From Algoriphagus sp. PAP.12 (lineage in GTDB: Bacteria; Bacteroidota; Bacteroidia; Cytophagales; Cyclobacteriaceae): a DNA stretch of 64,000 nucleotides. A program made the position numbers and the translations under genes. The notes below the pieces were generated by a model that made no database searches, was not told the origin of the DNA, and was given only the letters and a program-made list of their open reading frames with translations. Positions 26,365-36,043 of the stretch are shown in pieces (within the stretch, counting starts at the first letter, position 1; every line of letters begins with the position of its first letter). The DNA lies in NCBI RefSeq assembly GCF_026652115.1, contig NZ_JAPPSQ010000004.1, forward strand, positions 228,588-292,587. Direction: 5' to 3'.

Positions 26365-27584
26365 TGGACTTCAGCGAGTTTCATAGCGCTGAATTCAGAC
26401 AATTTGTGCAGGATCATCTTCATGAAGATCCTGCACTTTTACTTTTAAAATTTGGAGGAAAAGTTTCATTCGATTTAAAGGAGGCCGTTCAACAGATTTC
26501 TGCCAGAAAGAAAGCCTCAAAAAAACTCTCGGAATGGACTTCCAATCCTGACATTCACTTCCCATCAAGTATCTCTCTCGAACAAAGCTCCTCGGAAGAA
26601 ACAGCTCGATTTAAAGCCAAAGAAATCTCAGGAAAGTATATGATTGATCTGACTGGGGGATTTGGAGTAGACTCTTTCTATCTCAGCCAAACTTTTGACA
26701 AAGCAATCTATTGCGAGCAGCAGGCTGAGCTTTTCCAGATCTCAAAGTACAATCTCGAGCTTTTAGAACCCTCCAAGGGTTCAGAACCCTTGGAGGGTTT
26801 GAGCAGGAAATTTGACTTTTTTAATGGAGATGGACTTGAATATCTGAGGGATTCTGATGTACACTATGACTTGATCTATGCTGACCCCGCACGTCGTGGA
26901 AAAGGCAATCAAAAGCTGTATAAAATCCAGGACTGCGAACCAGATTTGGTTTCATCTTGGGACTTATTGAAATCAAAAGCTGATCAAATTCTTTTGAAAT
27001 ATTCTCCCATGCTGGACATCTCTCAAGTCTGGGAAGAGCTTCCAGACATTCAAAAAATCACTGTTTTATCGGTAAAAAATGAAGTAAAGGAGCTACTGCT
27101 TCATTGGAAAAGGAATTCAGAAGCACAATCAAAGCAAATCCAAGTTCAAGATTTAGGTAATGGACTACCCGAGCTTTCTTTTGAGATTGATAAGGAAACC
27201 AAAGCCATCTCACAAATCGGAGAAGCTGAAAAATATTTGATAGAACCCATCAGCGGCATATTAAAAGCCGGGGCATTTAAACTTTTTGGACATCGGTTTG
27301 GATTTAAAAAACTGGACACTCACAGCCATTTATACACTTCTTCAGAAATGCCTGAAGGAGTGCCGGGAAGAATTTTTGAAATCCTAGAGGAAGTCCCTCT
27401 GAAAAAACCAGAAATCAAAGCCCGATTTCCAAAGGGAAAAGTCAATGTTCTTTTCAGAAATTATGCCTCCAAACCGGAAGACTTTAAAAAGAAATTTGGT
27501 CTAAAAGATGGTGGAGAGGATTATTTAATTGGCACCAAAAGCCAAAGCGGTTATAAGGTCTTTTGGTGCAAGAGACTTCAATAA
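26364..27584 (+). CDS. THUMP-like class I SAM-dependent methyltransferase
   Basis: The 406-residue protein shows an SAM-binding site (IDLTGGFGVDSFYLS) followed by an acidic strand end (AIYCEQQAEL), and the catalytic-type DPARRG motif (IYADPARRGKGNQK). The C-terminal half (PISGILKAGAFKLFG, KINVLFRNY-like KVNVLFRNYASKP) fits the PG_1098/THUMP-like domains of Bacteroidota. It is probably an RNA methyltransferase. The start overlaps the asd stop by one base; a longer frame inside asd is not favoured. A perfect 33-base palindrome at 26767-26799 adds 11 codons inside the domain without breaking the frame. Confidence 0.85.
   Translation: MDFSEFHSAEFRQFVQDHLHEDPALLLLKFGGKVSFDLKEAVQQISARKKASKKLSEWTSNPDIHFPSSISLEQSSSEETARFKAKEISGKYMIDLTGGFGVDSFYLSQTFDKAIYCEQQAELFQISKYNLELLEPSKGSEPLEGLSRKFDFFNGDGLEYLRDSDVHYDLIYADPARRGKGNQKLYKIQDCEPDLVSSWDLLKSKADQILLKYSPMLDISQVWEELPDIQKITVLSVKNEVKELLLHWKRNSEAQSKQIQVQDLGNGLPELSFEIDKETKAISQIGEAEKYLIEPISGILKAGAFKLFGHRFGFKKLDTHSHLYTSSEMPEGVPGRIFEILEEVPLKKPEIKARFPKGKVNVLFRNYASKPEDFKKKFGLKDGGEDYLIGTKSQSGYKVFWCKRLQ
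26767..26799. repeat. Perfect palindrome inside a coding region
   Basis: AACCCTCCAAGGGTTC, one base, then its exact inverse GAACCCTTGGAGGGTT. Each 16-base arm is itself nearly palindromic. The 33 bases equal 11 codons and read in frame within the methyltransferase (EPSKGSEPLEG). The form is that of a small inserted palindromic element. Confidence 0.85.
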
Positions 27585-27597
27585 AACAATTTTAAAA

Positions 27598-28206
27598 TCA
27601 TTCCACAATCGTCCTAAACGTCAGATTTACCCGAGGCGATGAAATCCGTTTTGTCGGTGGCAAACGATGCAACCAATAGGTTTGGGTGGTGCCTTTCATC
27701 ACCAATAAGCTACCATGCTCCAAGACTAAATCCACTTTTTCCTTACTTTCTTTATGCTTGAAAGCAAACTTCCTTTCTGCTCCAAAACTCACCGATCCGA
27801 TAGCACCATTTTTTTTAAGATCAGTTTCTCCATCACTATGCCAAGCCATCCCTTCTTCTCCTGTATGATAAAGATTGAGCAAACAGGAATTAAAAGTCTC
27901 ACCACTTTCTTCTTCGATCAGCTCCTTTAATTTGAGCAATTCTGGAGTCCATGGTAGCGCTCGTTTTTTCGTATTGGAATAGGTATATTCAAAGGGCTTG
28001 TCACCGTACCAGGCTACTTTTCGTTTGGTGATGATTTTCTTTCCAAAAATTACCGCTTCATCATTTTTCCAATCTATTGTATCCAAAAGGTTCTTAAGGT
28101 AGAAATTAGCCTCTTCCAATGACATCAACTTCCCGTGATAATTGACCGCCCCATCATAGGGAAGCCAGTTTTTATTTTTATCTATTTCTTTTGGAAAAAG
28201 CTCCAT
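27598..28206 (-). CDS. AlkB family alpha-ketoglutarate-dependent dioxygenase
   Basis: The 202-residue protein carries the iron-binding triad H123-x-D125 (AWHSDGE) and H180 (YWLHRLPPT), with the oxoglutarate-binding RVNLTFR (about R192 and R198). The NLYHTGEEGMAWHSD and GSLLVMKGTTQTYWLH phrases are diagnostic of AlkB-like DNA/RNA dealkylases. It oxidatively removes methyl groups from damaged bases such as 1-methyladenine. It lies behind carB and the DUF4834 gene on the same strand, with a terminator before it, and is convergent with the methyltransferase gene by 13 bases. Confidence 0.93.
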   Translation of the reverse strand: MELFPKEIDKNKNWLPYDGAVNYHGKLMSLEEANFYLKNLLDTIDWKNDEAVIFGKKIITKRKVAWYGDKPFEYTYSNTKKRALPWTPELLKLKELIEEESGETFNSCLLNLYHTGEEGMAWHSDGETDLKKNGAIGSVSFGAERKFAFKHKESKEKVDLVLEHGSLLVMKGTTQTYWLHRLPPTKRISSPRVNLTFRTIVE

Positions 28207-28214
28207 GATTAACC

Positions 28215-28248
28215 TAAATAAAAAAAGTGAAGGATTAATCCTTCACTT
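28215..28248 (-). terminator. Terminator overlapping the end of the DUF4834 gene
   Basis: A perfect palindrome of 12-base arms (28225-28248; arm AAGTGAAGGATT) is followed on the minus strand by seven T. The last codons of the DUF4834 gene, including its stop, form one arm. Confidence 0.8.
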
Positions 28249-28492
28249 CTTCATAGTCTATATAATCTCCGCCTTGGACATCATTTTTCCTTTTCTCTTT
28301 ATGCTTTTTCGGAATATAATCCACAGTGACCTCATCCTTAGGCCTTGAGGCATGCCTTTGAGCACGTTCTTGCTCTTTAGCAACTTCATTTACCTGCTGG
28401 GCAAATTGTGCCAATTTTGATCGAAGGAAATATCGGATAAGCTGGCCCAAAAGCCAGCCAACTCCTAATACTATAATGAGAAATTTTACCAA
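28235..28492 (-). CDS. DUF4834 family small membrane protein
   Basis: This 85-residue protein has one N-terminal membrane helix (MVKFLIIVLGVGWLLGQLI) followed by a charged cytoplasmic tail. The tail ends in lysine-rich KKHKEKRKN and GGDYIDYEEVKD, the usual DUF4834 ending in Bacteroidota. The function is unknown. It lies 23 bases behind carB on the same strand, and its stop codon lies inside a terminator hairpin. Confidence 0.8.
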   Translation of the reverse strand: MVKFLIIVLGVGWLLGQLIRYFLRSKLAQFAQQVNEVAKEQERAQRHASRPKDEVTVDYIPKKHKEKRKNDVQGGDYIDYEEVKD

Positions 28493-28515
28493 AACGTATC
28501 GAGTTTAATTCAAAA

Positions 28516-31335
28516 CTATCTACTCAAATACAAGTTACGCTCTGAGTAGATTTTCAAGAAATAATCATCCATTAGGTCGTCGATAAAGTAAATCGCTTCC
28601 CCAGTAGACTTCATTTCTGGCCCGAGCTCTTTATTCACATTCGGGAATTTGTGAAAGGAGAATACAGGCTCTTTAATAGCATAACCCTTTTTAACCGGAT
28701 TGAATTCAAAATCGGTTACTTTTTTCTCTCCAAGCATCACCTTAGTCGCATAGTTTACATACGGCTCTTGGTATGCTTTGCAGATAAATGGAACGGTTCT
28801 CGATGCTCTTGGGTTCGCTTCGATCACATAAACCTTATCATTTTTGATTGCAAACTGAATGTTAATCAAACCAACAGTTTTCAAAGCCAAGGCAATTTTC
28901 TCAGTGTATGTTTCAATCTGACGGATCACCAAATCACCCAAATTGTATGGAGGAAGTACCGCATAAGAGTCCCCAGAGTGGATACCGGCAGGCTCGATAT
29001 GCTGCATGATACCGATGATGTAGACATTTTCACCGTCACAAATCGCATCAGCTTCCGCTTCGATTGCTCCTTCCAAGAAGTGATCCAAAAGAATCTCATT
29101 ATTAGGGATATCATGAAGTACATTCACCACATGCTCTTCCAATTCTTTCTCATTGATCACAATCTTCATCCCTTGACCACCCAATACATAGCTTGGACGA
29201 ACTAGAAGTGGGAATCCGATAGTCTTGCAAAGCTCAAGAGCTTCGTCAGTATTATGAATTGTGCCAAACTCAGGGTAAGGCACATTGTTTTCTTTCAAAA
29301 GAGTGGAGAACAAACCTCTATCTTCAGCCAAGTCCAAAGCTTCGAAGCTGGTACCAATGATCTTGATTCCGTATTTCTCTAGCTTCTCAGCCAATTTCAA
29401 GGCAGTCTGACCACCAAGCTGAACGATTACACCTTCTGGCTTTTCATGCAAGATGATTTCGTAGATGTGCTCCCAGAAAACCGGCTCGAAGTACAATTTA
29501 TCCGCAACGTCAAAGTCAGTAGAAACTGTCTCTGGGTTACAGTTGATCATGATGGTTTCGTAGCCACATTCTTTGGCTGCCAAGACACCGTGAACGCAAG
29601 AGTAGTCAAATTCAATCCCCTGACCAACACGGTTAGGTCCTGAACCTAATACTACAATTTTCTTCTTATCGGTTTTAACCGACTCATTCTCTTCTCCGAA
29701 AGAAGAGTAATAATATGGAGTCTGAGCTTCAAATTCCGCAGCACAAGTATCTACCAACTTGTACACACGCTTGATTCCCATCTCATCGTATCTTTTATTG
29801 AAGACTTCGCTTTCTAGACATCCTAGCAAATGTGCTATTTGTCTATCCGCATATCCTTTTTTCTTAGCAGTGTCCATTACATCGAATGGAATATTCGAAA
29901 TGGTATATTTCTCGATTTCTGCTTCGAAATGGATCAAATCTTCGATTTGCTTCAAGAACCACTTATCGATTTTGGTCAAGTCGTGAATAGTTCTGAAGGA
30001 AACACCTAATTTGAAGGCATCATAAACATGGAACAATCTATTCCAGCTTGGATTAGCCAAAGAGTAAAGAATCTGAGCTTGATCTCTTAATTCTTTTCCG
30101 TCGGCACCCAGACCATTTCTTTTGATTTCTAGAGATTGACAGGCTTTTTGAAGAGCCTCCTGGAAGTTTCTTCCGATACCCATCACCTCTCCTACAGCTT
30201 TCATAGAAAGTCCCAGTTTTCTATCAGAACCTTTGAATTTATCAAAGTTCCAACGAGGAATTTTCACGATCACGTAGTCAATTGAAGGCTCAAAGTAAGC
30301 AGAGGTAGTTCCGGTAATTGAGTTGGGCAATTCGTCCAAGTTATATCCGATGGCCAGCTTAGCGGCAACTTTTGCAATTGGGTAACCAGTTGCTTTAGAA
30401 GCCAAGGCTGAAGATCTGGAAACACGTGGGTTGATCTCAATCCCGATGATTTCCTGATTGTCAGGGCTCACCGCAAACTGAACGTTACATCCACCTGCGA
30501 AATTACCGATGCTGTTCATCATGGTAATCGCATAGTTTCTCATTCTTTGATAAACTGTATCAGGTAGAGTCATCGCTGGAGCTACAGTGATAGAGTCACC
30601 GGTATGAACACCCATCGGATCGAAGTTCTCGATAGAACAGATCACGATCATGTTTCCGATGTTATCACGCATTACCTCTAGCTCATATTCTTTCCAGCCA
30701 AGGATACTTTGCTCGATCAAAACTTCATGAACCGGTGAGGCTTGCAAACCTGCGCTCAAGTATTTTTCGAAATCCTCTGGTTTTTCCACGAAAGCACCAC
30801 CAGCACCACCTAATGTATAGGAAGCTCTGATAATCAACGGGAACCCGATTTCCTGTGCAATTTCTTTTCCTTGAAGGAAGGATGTAGCTGTAGATCCTTT
30901 ACATACACCTACTCCGATCTTTTCCATCAAAACCTTGAATTTTTCGCGGTCTTCAGCGGTATCGATCGCATCGATATCAACACCGATCATTTTCACACCG
31001 AAGTGATTCCAAATCCCGGCTTTTTCACAATCGATCGCCAAGTTCAAGGCAGTCTGTCCTCCCATAGTTGGAAGAACCGCATCGATGTCTGGATGCTCAG
31101 TTAGAATTTTTTTGATGGATTTCTTGTCCAGAGGGAGCAAATACACATTATCTGCTGTCACTGGATCGGTCATGATCGTTGCAGGGTTAGAATTGATCAG
31201 GGTTACGGTGATACCTTCTTCGCGAAGTGACCTGGAAGCCTGAGATCCTGAATAGTCAAACTCGCAAGCTTGACCGATTACGATGGGACCTGAACCAATG
31301 ATTAGTACGTGCTTGATGCTACTGTCTTTAGGCAT
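28516..31335 (-). CDS. carB: Carbamoyl-phosphate synthase large subunit, short form
   Basis: The 939-residue protein has the two homologous CarB halves, each with a biotin-carboxylase-like ATP-grasp core. Visible phrases are GSGPIVIGQACEFDYSGSQA, GGQTALNLA, the QFAVSPDNQEIIGIEINPRVSRSSALASKATG block, the second-half GSGPNRVGQGIEFDYS and EANPRASRTVPF. The usual C-terminal allosteric MGS-like domain, about 130 residues, is absent: the protein ends soon after ELGPEMKSTGEAIYF. This short form is normal for Bacteroidota. It makes carbamoyl phosphate for pyrimidines and arginine. carA is not nearby. Confidence 0.95.
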   Translation of the reverse strand: MPKDSSIKHVLIIGSGPIVIGQACEFDYSGSQASRSLREEGITVTLINSNPATIMTDPVTADNVYLLPLDKKSIKKILTEHPDIDAVLPTMGGQTALNLAIDCEKAGIWNHFGVKMIGVDIDAIDTAEDREKFKVLMEKIGVGVCKGSTATSFLQGKEIAQEIGFPLIIRASYTLGGAGGAFVEKPEDFEKYLSAGLQASPVHEVLIEQSILGWKEYELEVMRDNIGNMIVICSIENFDPMGVHTGDSITVAPAMTLPDTVYQRMRNYAITMMNSIGNFAGGCNVQFAVSPDNQEIIGIEINPRVSRSSALASKATGYPIAKVAAKLAIGYNLDELPNSITGTTSAYFEPSIDYVIVKIPRWNFDKFKGSDRKLGLSMKAVGEVMGIGRNFQEALQKACQSLEIKRNGLGADGKELRDQAQILYSLANPSWNRLFHVYDAFKLGVSFRTIHDLTKIDKWFLKQIEDLIHFEAEIEKYTISNIPFDVMDTAKKKGYADRQIAHLLGCLESEVFNKRYDEMGIKRVYKLVDTCAAEFEAQTPYYYSSFGEENESVKTDKKKIVVLGSGPNRVGQGIEFDYSCVHGVLAAKECGYETIMINCNPETVSTDFDVADKLYFEPVFWEHIYEIILHEKPEGVIVQLGGQTALKLAEKLEKYGIKIIGTSFEALDLAEDRGLFSTLLKENNVPYPEFGTIHNTDEALELCKTIGFPLLVRPSYVLGGQGMKIVINEKELEEHVVNVLHDIPNNEILLDHFLEGAIEAEADAICDGENVYIIGIMQHIEPAGIHSGDSYAVLPPYNLGDLVIRQIETYTEKIALALKTVGLINIQFAIKNDKVYVIEANPRASRTVPFICKAYQEPYVNYATKVMLGEKKVTDFEFNPVKKGYAIKEPVFSFHKFPNVNKELGPEMKSTGEAIYFIDDLMDDYFLKIYSERNLYLSR

Positions 31336-31613
31336 TAGAGAGGGAGATTGTAGAGATAATTTTACTTAAGTCCAAATTGGGCCAAAATTAGAAAATTATT
31401 CGGAAGGGGCATTGGAAAAATTGATTTAAATCGGGATTTCATCCAAAATAACCTCAAAATGCAAATCTTATTTCTCTGAAATGGATTCCGTAAACTTCGC
31501 AACCGCCTAGCCTCTTCCAAGTGATTCTAATAAAGATAATTGCTATTTTGATGACCTTGAAAAATTTTTCTATACCTTTTCCTTTTGACTAAATAATTCC
31601 TATTGAAAAACAC

Positions 31614-31826
31614 ATGAAACCCAAAACCTGGAATACACTATGGATAAGTGTCCTTATCCTCACTCTGATTTCTTTCATTTTTCTTTTTAAAGAAGACAAA
31701 CTCAATCCCCAATTGTTTGGAATCCCTTACATTTTCTGGATTGGCTTTTTAGTTACCTGTCTGATTGTAGCGGCGACCTTTATCGCCTCAAAAGTTTTTC
31801 CATATCAAGAAACTAAGAAATCATGA
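31614..31826 (+). CDS. Small two-helix membrane protein paired with a symporter (DUF3311-like)
   Basis: This 70-residue protein consists of two hydrophobic helices (about residues 8-25 and 40-60) with FGIPYIFWIGF between them. The pattern resembles the DUF3311-type small subunits that precede sodium:solute symporter genes in many bacteria. Its stop overlaps the symporter start as ATGA. The likely role is a small partner of the symporter, inferred from position. It opens the five-gene operon to 36810. Confidence 0.7.
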   Translation: MKPKTWNTLWISVLILTLISFIFLFKEDKLNPQLFGIPYIFWIGFLVTCLIVAATFIASKVFPYQETKKS

Positions 31827-33220
31827 CGGGTTGGCTCATTGCGTTTTTCGGATTGTTTCTGCTTTCTCTTGCCTACGCTTCCTATAAATCCTTTCAGAAA
31901 AACAGAACCTCAGATGATTTTATGTTGGCGGGATCCAATATTGGTTCTATTCTGGGTTTTTTAACTTTCTCAGCAGCCTTATTCAGTGCATTCACTTTTA
32001 TGGGAATGCCGGATTTCTTCCGAACTCATGGTGTGGGTGCCTGGATATTCTTGGGGCTTTCAGATGCATTGATGGTGTTTTTCATCGTATGGTTCGGGTA
32101 CAAATTAAGAAGTAGAGCAAATGAAGTTGGATATCAGGGAGTGGCAGGTTTTGTTCAGAAATGTTATCAAAACAAGTATGCCGGCATCTTGCTTTTCATC
32201 AGTAGTTTTCTATTCCTTATTCCTTATGTGGCCATTCAGATTCGAGGAATCTCCATTTTCTTAGAAGCTGCATTTCCGGGACTGCTTCCATTTTGGGCTT
32301 GGGCATCCATGCTAGTCGGCATTATGCTAATCTATTCTGAAATCGGCGGCTTGAAAGCCATTATGTATAGTGATGCCATTCAAGGTGTGATCTTGTTAGT
32401 GGTTATCTGGATTATTGGAGCTACCTGTTTGAGTCTGGCAGGAGGATTGGAAACTGCCACACAGAAAATCATGGACACCAATCCTGGATTAACAACATTA
32501 CCAGGTCCAAAAGGATTATTTACCACGCCATTTCTTATAGCTTCTTCTATAGCTATTGTTATGATTCCTGTTACTCAGCCGCAGTTTACCACTCGATTGG
32601 TAGTGATGAAAAGCCTTAAATCCGTCCATAGAATGGCTTATGCGGTAGGTCTTTTTGCCATTTTAGTGATTCTCCCTACAGCATTCATCGGACTGTATGG
32701 AGCGATAAAATATCCAGATGCAAGCACTTCCGACTTCCTTTCAGGAGCATTGATGTATGACCAAGCTGTTCCTGTAGCAGCCTTAGCAGTTGTTGGATTG
32801 TTTGCCGCTTGTCTATCTACCACCAATGCTCAAATATTTGCTTTGGGAACAGAGTTAAGATCTCTTCTTAAAGGGGATGATAAAAGAACAATGAGGATCA
32901 CCAAAGTTTCCATTTTTCTATTCTCAATCATCGTTTTGATATTCTCCACCTACATGAGTGATCAGTTGGTTCTTTTGGCCAGAGTCAGCTTTGCCGGTAC
33001 ATCCATGGTAGCTCCGGTAGTCTTGGGGGCAGTGGTTTTCAAAAACCCTCCAAAATCATTGATGATCCTTTCATCATTCGCTTTGGCTTACTTTATTTTA
33101 TCTTTATTGAGTTGGGTACCCAATCAAATCGGAGGCTATCCGCTTGACTTTGTTTTATATGGATTCATGATCGTATTCACAGCAACTATTTTTATAACCC
33201 ATTCAAAGAAATCACAATAA
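31823..33220 (+). CDS. Sodium:solute symporter (SSS family)
   Basis: At 465 residues with about 13 predicted helices, the protein has the SSS family phrases: DDFMLAGSNIGSILGFLTFSAALFSAFTFMG, YSEIGGLKAIMYSDAIQGV and a conserved GLFAACLSTTNAQIFALGTEL near the end. It couples uptake of a solute to sodium entry. With a GH88-like hydrolase, an oxidoreductase and an SDR directly behind it, the substrate is likely a sugar acid or a glycoside. This is inference. Confidence 0.9.
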   Translation: MTGWLIAFFGLFLLSLAYASYKSFQKNRTSDDFMLAGSNIGSILGFLTFSAALFSAFTFMGMPDFFRTHGVGAWIFLGLSDALMVFFIVWFGYKLRSRANEVGYQGVAGFVQKCYQNKYAGILLFISSFLFLIPYVAIQIRGISIFLEAAFPGLLPFWAWASMLVGIMLIYSEIGGLKAIMYSDAIQGVILLVVIWIIGATCLSLAGGLETATQKIMDTNPGLTTLPGPKGLFTTPFLIASSIAIVMIPVTQPQFTTRLVVMKSLKSVHRMAYAVGLFAILVILPTAFIGLYGAIKYPDASTSDFLSGALMYDQAVPVAALAVVGLFAACLSTTNAQIFALGTELRSLLKGDDKRTMRITKVSIFLFSIIVLIFSTYMSDQLVLLARVSFAGTSMVAPVVLGAVVFKNPPKSLMILSSFALAYFILSLLSWVPNQIGGYPLDFVLYGFMIVFTATIFITHSKKSQ

Positions 33221-33224
33221 ACCT

Positions 33225-34604
33225 ATGATACTTTCAAACCCTATTTCACCAAAAGACCTTTTAGAACCTTTGGAAGAATTCTGGAAACTCTCCGGTGAAA
33301 AAGTTTTCGCTATAGAAAAGAATTTTGATCCGAAAAACGGTGCTCCTGTATTCACTGAAAAAGGAAGATATGTAACCAGAGGATGGACTGAATGGACGCA
33401 AGGTTTTCAATACGGGTCTGCCATTTTGCAATTTGATGCTACGGGAGATGAGCAATTCCTGGAGATAGGCAGAAAAAACACTGTTGAAAAAATGGCCCCA
33501 CACCTCACTCATATCGGTGTTCATGACCATGGTTTTAACAACGTAAGTACCTATGGAAATTTGCTTCGGTTAATCAAGGAAAAGAAAATTTCTGTTTCGG
33601 ATTGGGAAGAGGATTTCTACAAGCTTGCTCTTAAAATCAGCGGAGCAGTTCAAGCCACACGTTGGTCCAAAACCCAAGAAGGCGGATACATCTATTCATT
33701 TAATGGACCGCATTCCCTTTTTGTAGACACGATACGCTCTTGCAGGGCTTTGGTGGTTTCTCATGGTTTGGGGCATGTACTTCAAGGTGAAAATGATAGA
33801 AGAATTTCTCTGATCCAGCGTGCTGTACAGCATATCCGAAGTACCATGCGTTATTCCATATTCATGGGCAATGGAAGAGACAGTTATGACATTCCAGGCC
33901 GCACTGCCCATGAAATCATTTTCAACACCAATGACGGGAACTATCGCTGCCCAAATTCGCAGCAGGGATATACCGGGTTTAGCACCTGGACTCGCGGACT
34001 TGCATGGGCCATTTGCGGTTTAGGAGAAACTTTAGAAATCTTAGATGAGCTGGAAGAAAAAGATTACGAACCAATCATTACCAAGGAGGTTTTTAAAAGA
34101 GAAATGAAAGAAGCTGCCTTGGCTACAGCGAACTTCTATTTGAAAAATACTCCAACTGATGGAATCCCTTATTGGGACACAGGTGCTCCAAACTTATATA
34201 AAATGGGAGATTACCTCAACAGACCTGCAGAACCTTATAATTCCTATGAGCCCGTTGATTCTTCTGCAGCCTGCATTGCCGCCCAAGGCTTGATCAGGAT
34301 CGGAAATTGGTTGAAAATCAACGGTGAAGCAGAATGGGACACCTATGTGCAAGCAGGTCTTTTGGTTGCAAAGGCACTTTTCCAAAGACCCTATCTTTCC
34401 TACGATTCAAATCATGAGGGATTGATTTTGCACTCTATTTACCACGAACCAAACGGCTGGGATTACAAACCCGATCCAAAATTGGTAGCCCATGGCGAAT
34501 CCAGTATGTGGGGAGATTATCATGCTCGTGAATTGGCTCTTTTGATTCAAAGGATGGCGGATGGAGAAAACTATTACAGCTTCTATAACTGCGTGAAATC
34601 ATGA
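33225..34604 (+). CDS. GH88-like glycosidase (unsaturated glucuronyl hydrolase family)
   Basis: The 459-residue protein resembles the (alpha/alpha)6-barrel GH88 family. Visible are [18 protein letters not shown] (the HD.GF region), [14 protein letters not shown] (the conserved Asp region), [25 protein letters not shown] and DTGAPN...[11 protein letters not shown] near the end. No signal peptide is seen, so it acts in the cytoplasm. GH88 enzymes hydrolyse unsaturated uronic acids from oligosaccharides by hydration. The exact substrate is unclear because no polysaccharide lyase is nearby. It lies four bases after the symporter and overlaps the next gene as ATGA. Confidence 0.75.
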   Translation: MILSNPISPKDLLEPLEEFWKLSGEKVFAIEKNFDPKNGAPVFTEKGRYVTRGWTEWTQGFQYGSAILQFDATGDEQFLEIGRKNTVEKMAPHLTHIGVHDHGFNNVSTYGNLLRLIKEKKISVSDWEEDFYKLALKISGAVQATRWSKTQEGGYIYSFNGPHSLFVDTIRSCRALVVSHGLGHVLQGENDRRISLIQRAVQHIRSTMRYSIFMGNGRDSYDIPGRTAHEIIFNTNDGNYRCPNSQQGYTGFSTWTRGLAWAICGLGETLEILDELEEKDYEPIITKEVFKREMKEAALATANFYLKNTPTDGIPYWDTGAPNLYKMGDYLNRPAEPYNSYEPVDSSAACIAAQGLIRIGNWLKINGEAEWDTYVQAGLLVAKALFQRPYLSYDSNHEGLILHSIYHEPNGWDYKPDPKLVAHGESSMWGDYHARELALLIQRMADGENYYSFYNCVKS

Positions 34605-36043
34605 GCGGAAAGTACAAACCGGAATATCCCAGAGTTGCCCAGCTGAAAACTGCTGAACTTTTCAAAGCTCATTTGGAAAAAGAGGGAATAGAAATGCCTT
34701 TTGATGCGGAATTAAAAGACACAAGTGATTCTCCATATTCCACTTCCCATCAACTTCGATCTGGCCCAACTATTGGAAATGCTTTCTGCATTCTACCCAT
34801 GGAAGGCTGGGATGGCACAACTGATGGAAGACCAACAGAATTCACAAAAAGGAGATGGAAGAACTTTGCGATCAGCGGAGCCAAGTTGTTGTGGGGCTGT
34901 GAGGCAGTAGCTGTCTGCCCTGATGGAAGAGCCAACCCGAATCAATTGATGATCAATGAGGACACACTTTCGGAGTTCGTTGATCTTTTTCAGATGATTC
35001 AATCCGAACACAGTACTGCCTTTGGATCTACCGATGGTCTACTTACAGGTCTTCAGCTAACTCACTCAGGAAGATTTTGCAAGCCATTTGACAAAAAGAA
35101 GATGGAGCCTAAAATCCTCTATAGTCATCCTGTTTTGAATGGCAAATTCGGGTTAGCAGAAGATTACCCTCTTTTGACGGATGCCGAAATTGAAGACATT
35201 ATTCAAAAATATATTGATGCAGCAGTATTGGCGAAAAAGGCCGGCTTTCAGTTTGTGGATATCAAGCATTGCCATGGGTATTTAGGGCATGAATTTTTGA
35301 GTGCCTATGACAGAGAAGGAAAATACGGAGGTAGTTTTGAAAATAGAAGCCGCTTCCTCAAAGAGATTGTTTCCGGAATTAGAAAAGCTGCTCCAGGCTT
35401 AGAAATTGGGGTTCGACTGAGCACGTTTGACTGGGTACCTTTTAAACCCGGAGAAGATTCAAAAGGAGTCCCTGCAAAAGAAGCACCCTATAAATATGCT
35501 TTTGGAGGTGATGAAAGTGGAATCAAAGAAGACCTCCCTGAGACCTTTCAATTTTTGGAACTCTTAAGAGATCTGGAAATTGAATTGCTATGTACCACAG
35601 CCGGAAGCCCCTATTACAATCCCCATATTCAAAGACCTGCGATCTTTCCTCCCTCCGATGGATATTTACCGCCAGAAGACCCATTGCATGGCGTGGCCCG
35701 ACAAATTCAAGTGGCCGCAGAATTAAAAAAAGCATACCCGGAATTTTATATTGTAGGCTCTGCTTATTCCTATTTGCAAGAATGGCTACCCAATGTTGGG
35801 CAGGCTGTTCTGGATCAAGGTAAGGCTGATTCCATAGGACTGGGAAGAATGGTTCTCAGTTATCCAGAATTACCAGCTGATGTCCTCACCAGAAATGTGA
35901 TGAAAAGAGCGAAGATCTGTAGAACCTTTTCGGATTGTACCACAGCACCAAGAAACGGAATGATTTCAGGCTGCTTCCCATTGGATCCTTTTTATAAAAA
36001 GATGCCCATTCACGATGAATTAAAAAAAATCAAAGAGTCATGA
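34601..36043 (+). CDS. NADH:flavin oxidoreductase, Old Yellow Enzyme-like
   Basis: This 480-residue protein has the OYE-type TIM barrel, with [12 protein letters not shown], the active-site [32 protein letters not shown] block and the C-terminal flavin phosphate site ([15 protein letters not shown]). A cysteine-rich tail (KICRTFSDC...[13 protein letters not shown]) recalls the iron-sulfur region of dienoyl-CoA reductases, but the second nucleotide-binding domain is missing. It probably reduces a carbon-carbon double bond of a sugar-derived intermediate. It overlaps neighbours as ATGA on both sides. The substrate is unknown. Confidence 0.85.
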   Translation: MSGKYKPEYPRVAQLKTAELFKAHLEKEGIEMPFDAELKDTSDSPYSTSHQLRSGPTIGNAFCILPMEGWDGTTDGRPTEFTKRRWKNFAISGAKLLWGCEAVAVCPDGRANPNQLMINEDTLSEFVDLFQMIQSEHSTAFGSTDGLLTGLQLTHSGRFCKPFDKKKMEPKILYSHPVLNGKFGLAEDYPLLTDAEIEDIIQKYIDAAVLAKKAGFQFVDIKHCHGYLGHEFLSAYDREGKYGGSFENRSRFLKEIVSGIRKAAPGLEIGVRLSTFDWVPFKPGEDSKGVPAKEAPYKYAFGGDESGIKEDLPETFQFLELLRDLEIELLCTTAGSPYYNPHIQRPAIFPPSDGYLPPEDPLHGVARQIQVAAELKKAYPEFYIVGSAYSYLQEWLPNVGQAVLDQGKADSIGLGRMVLSYPELPADVLTRNVMKRAKICRTFSDCTTAPRNGMISGCFPLDPFYKKMPIHDELKKIKES

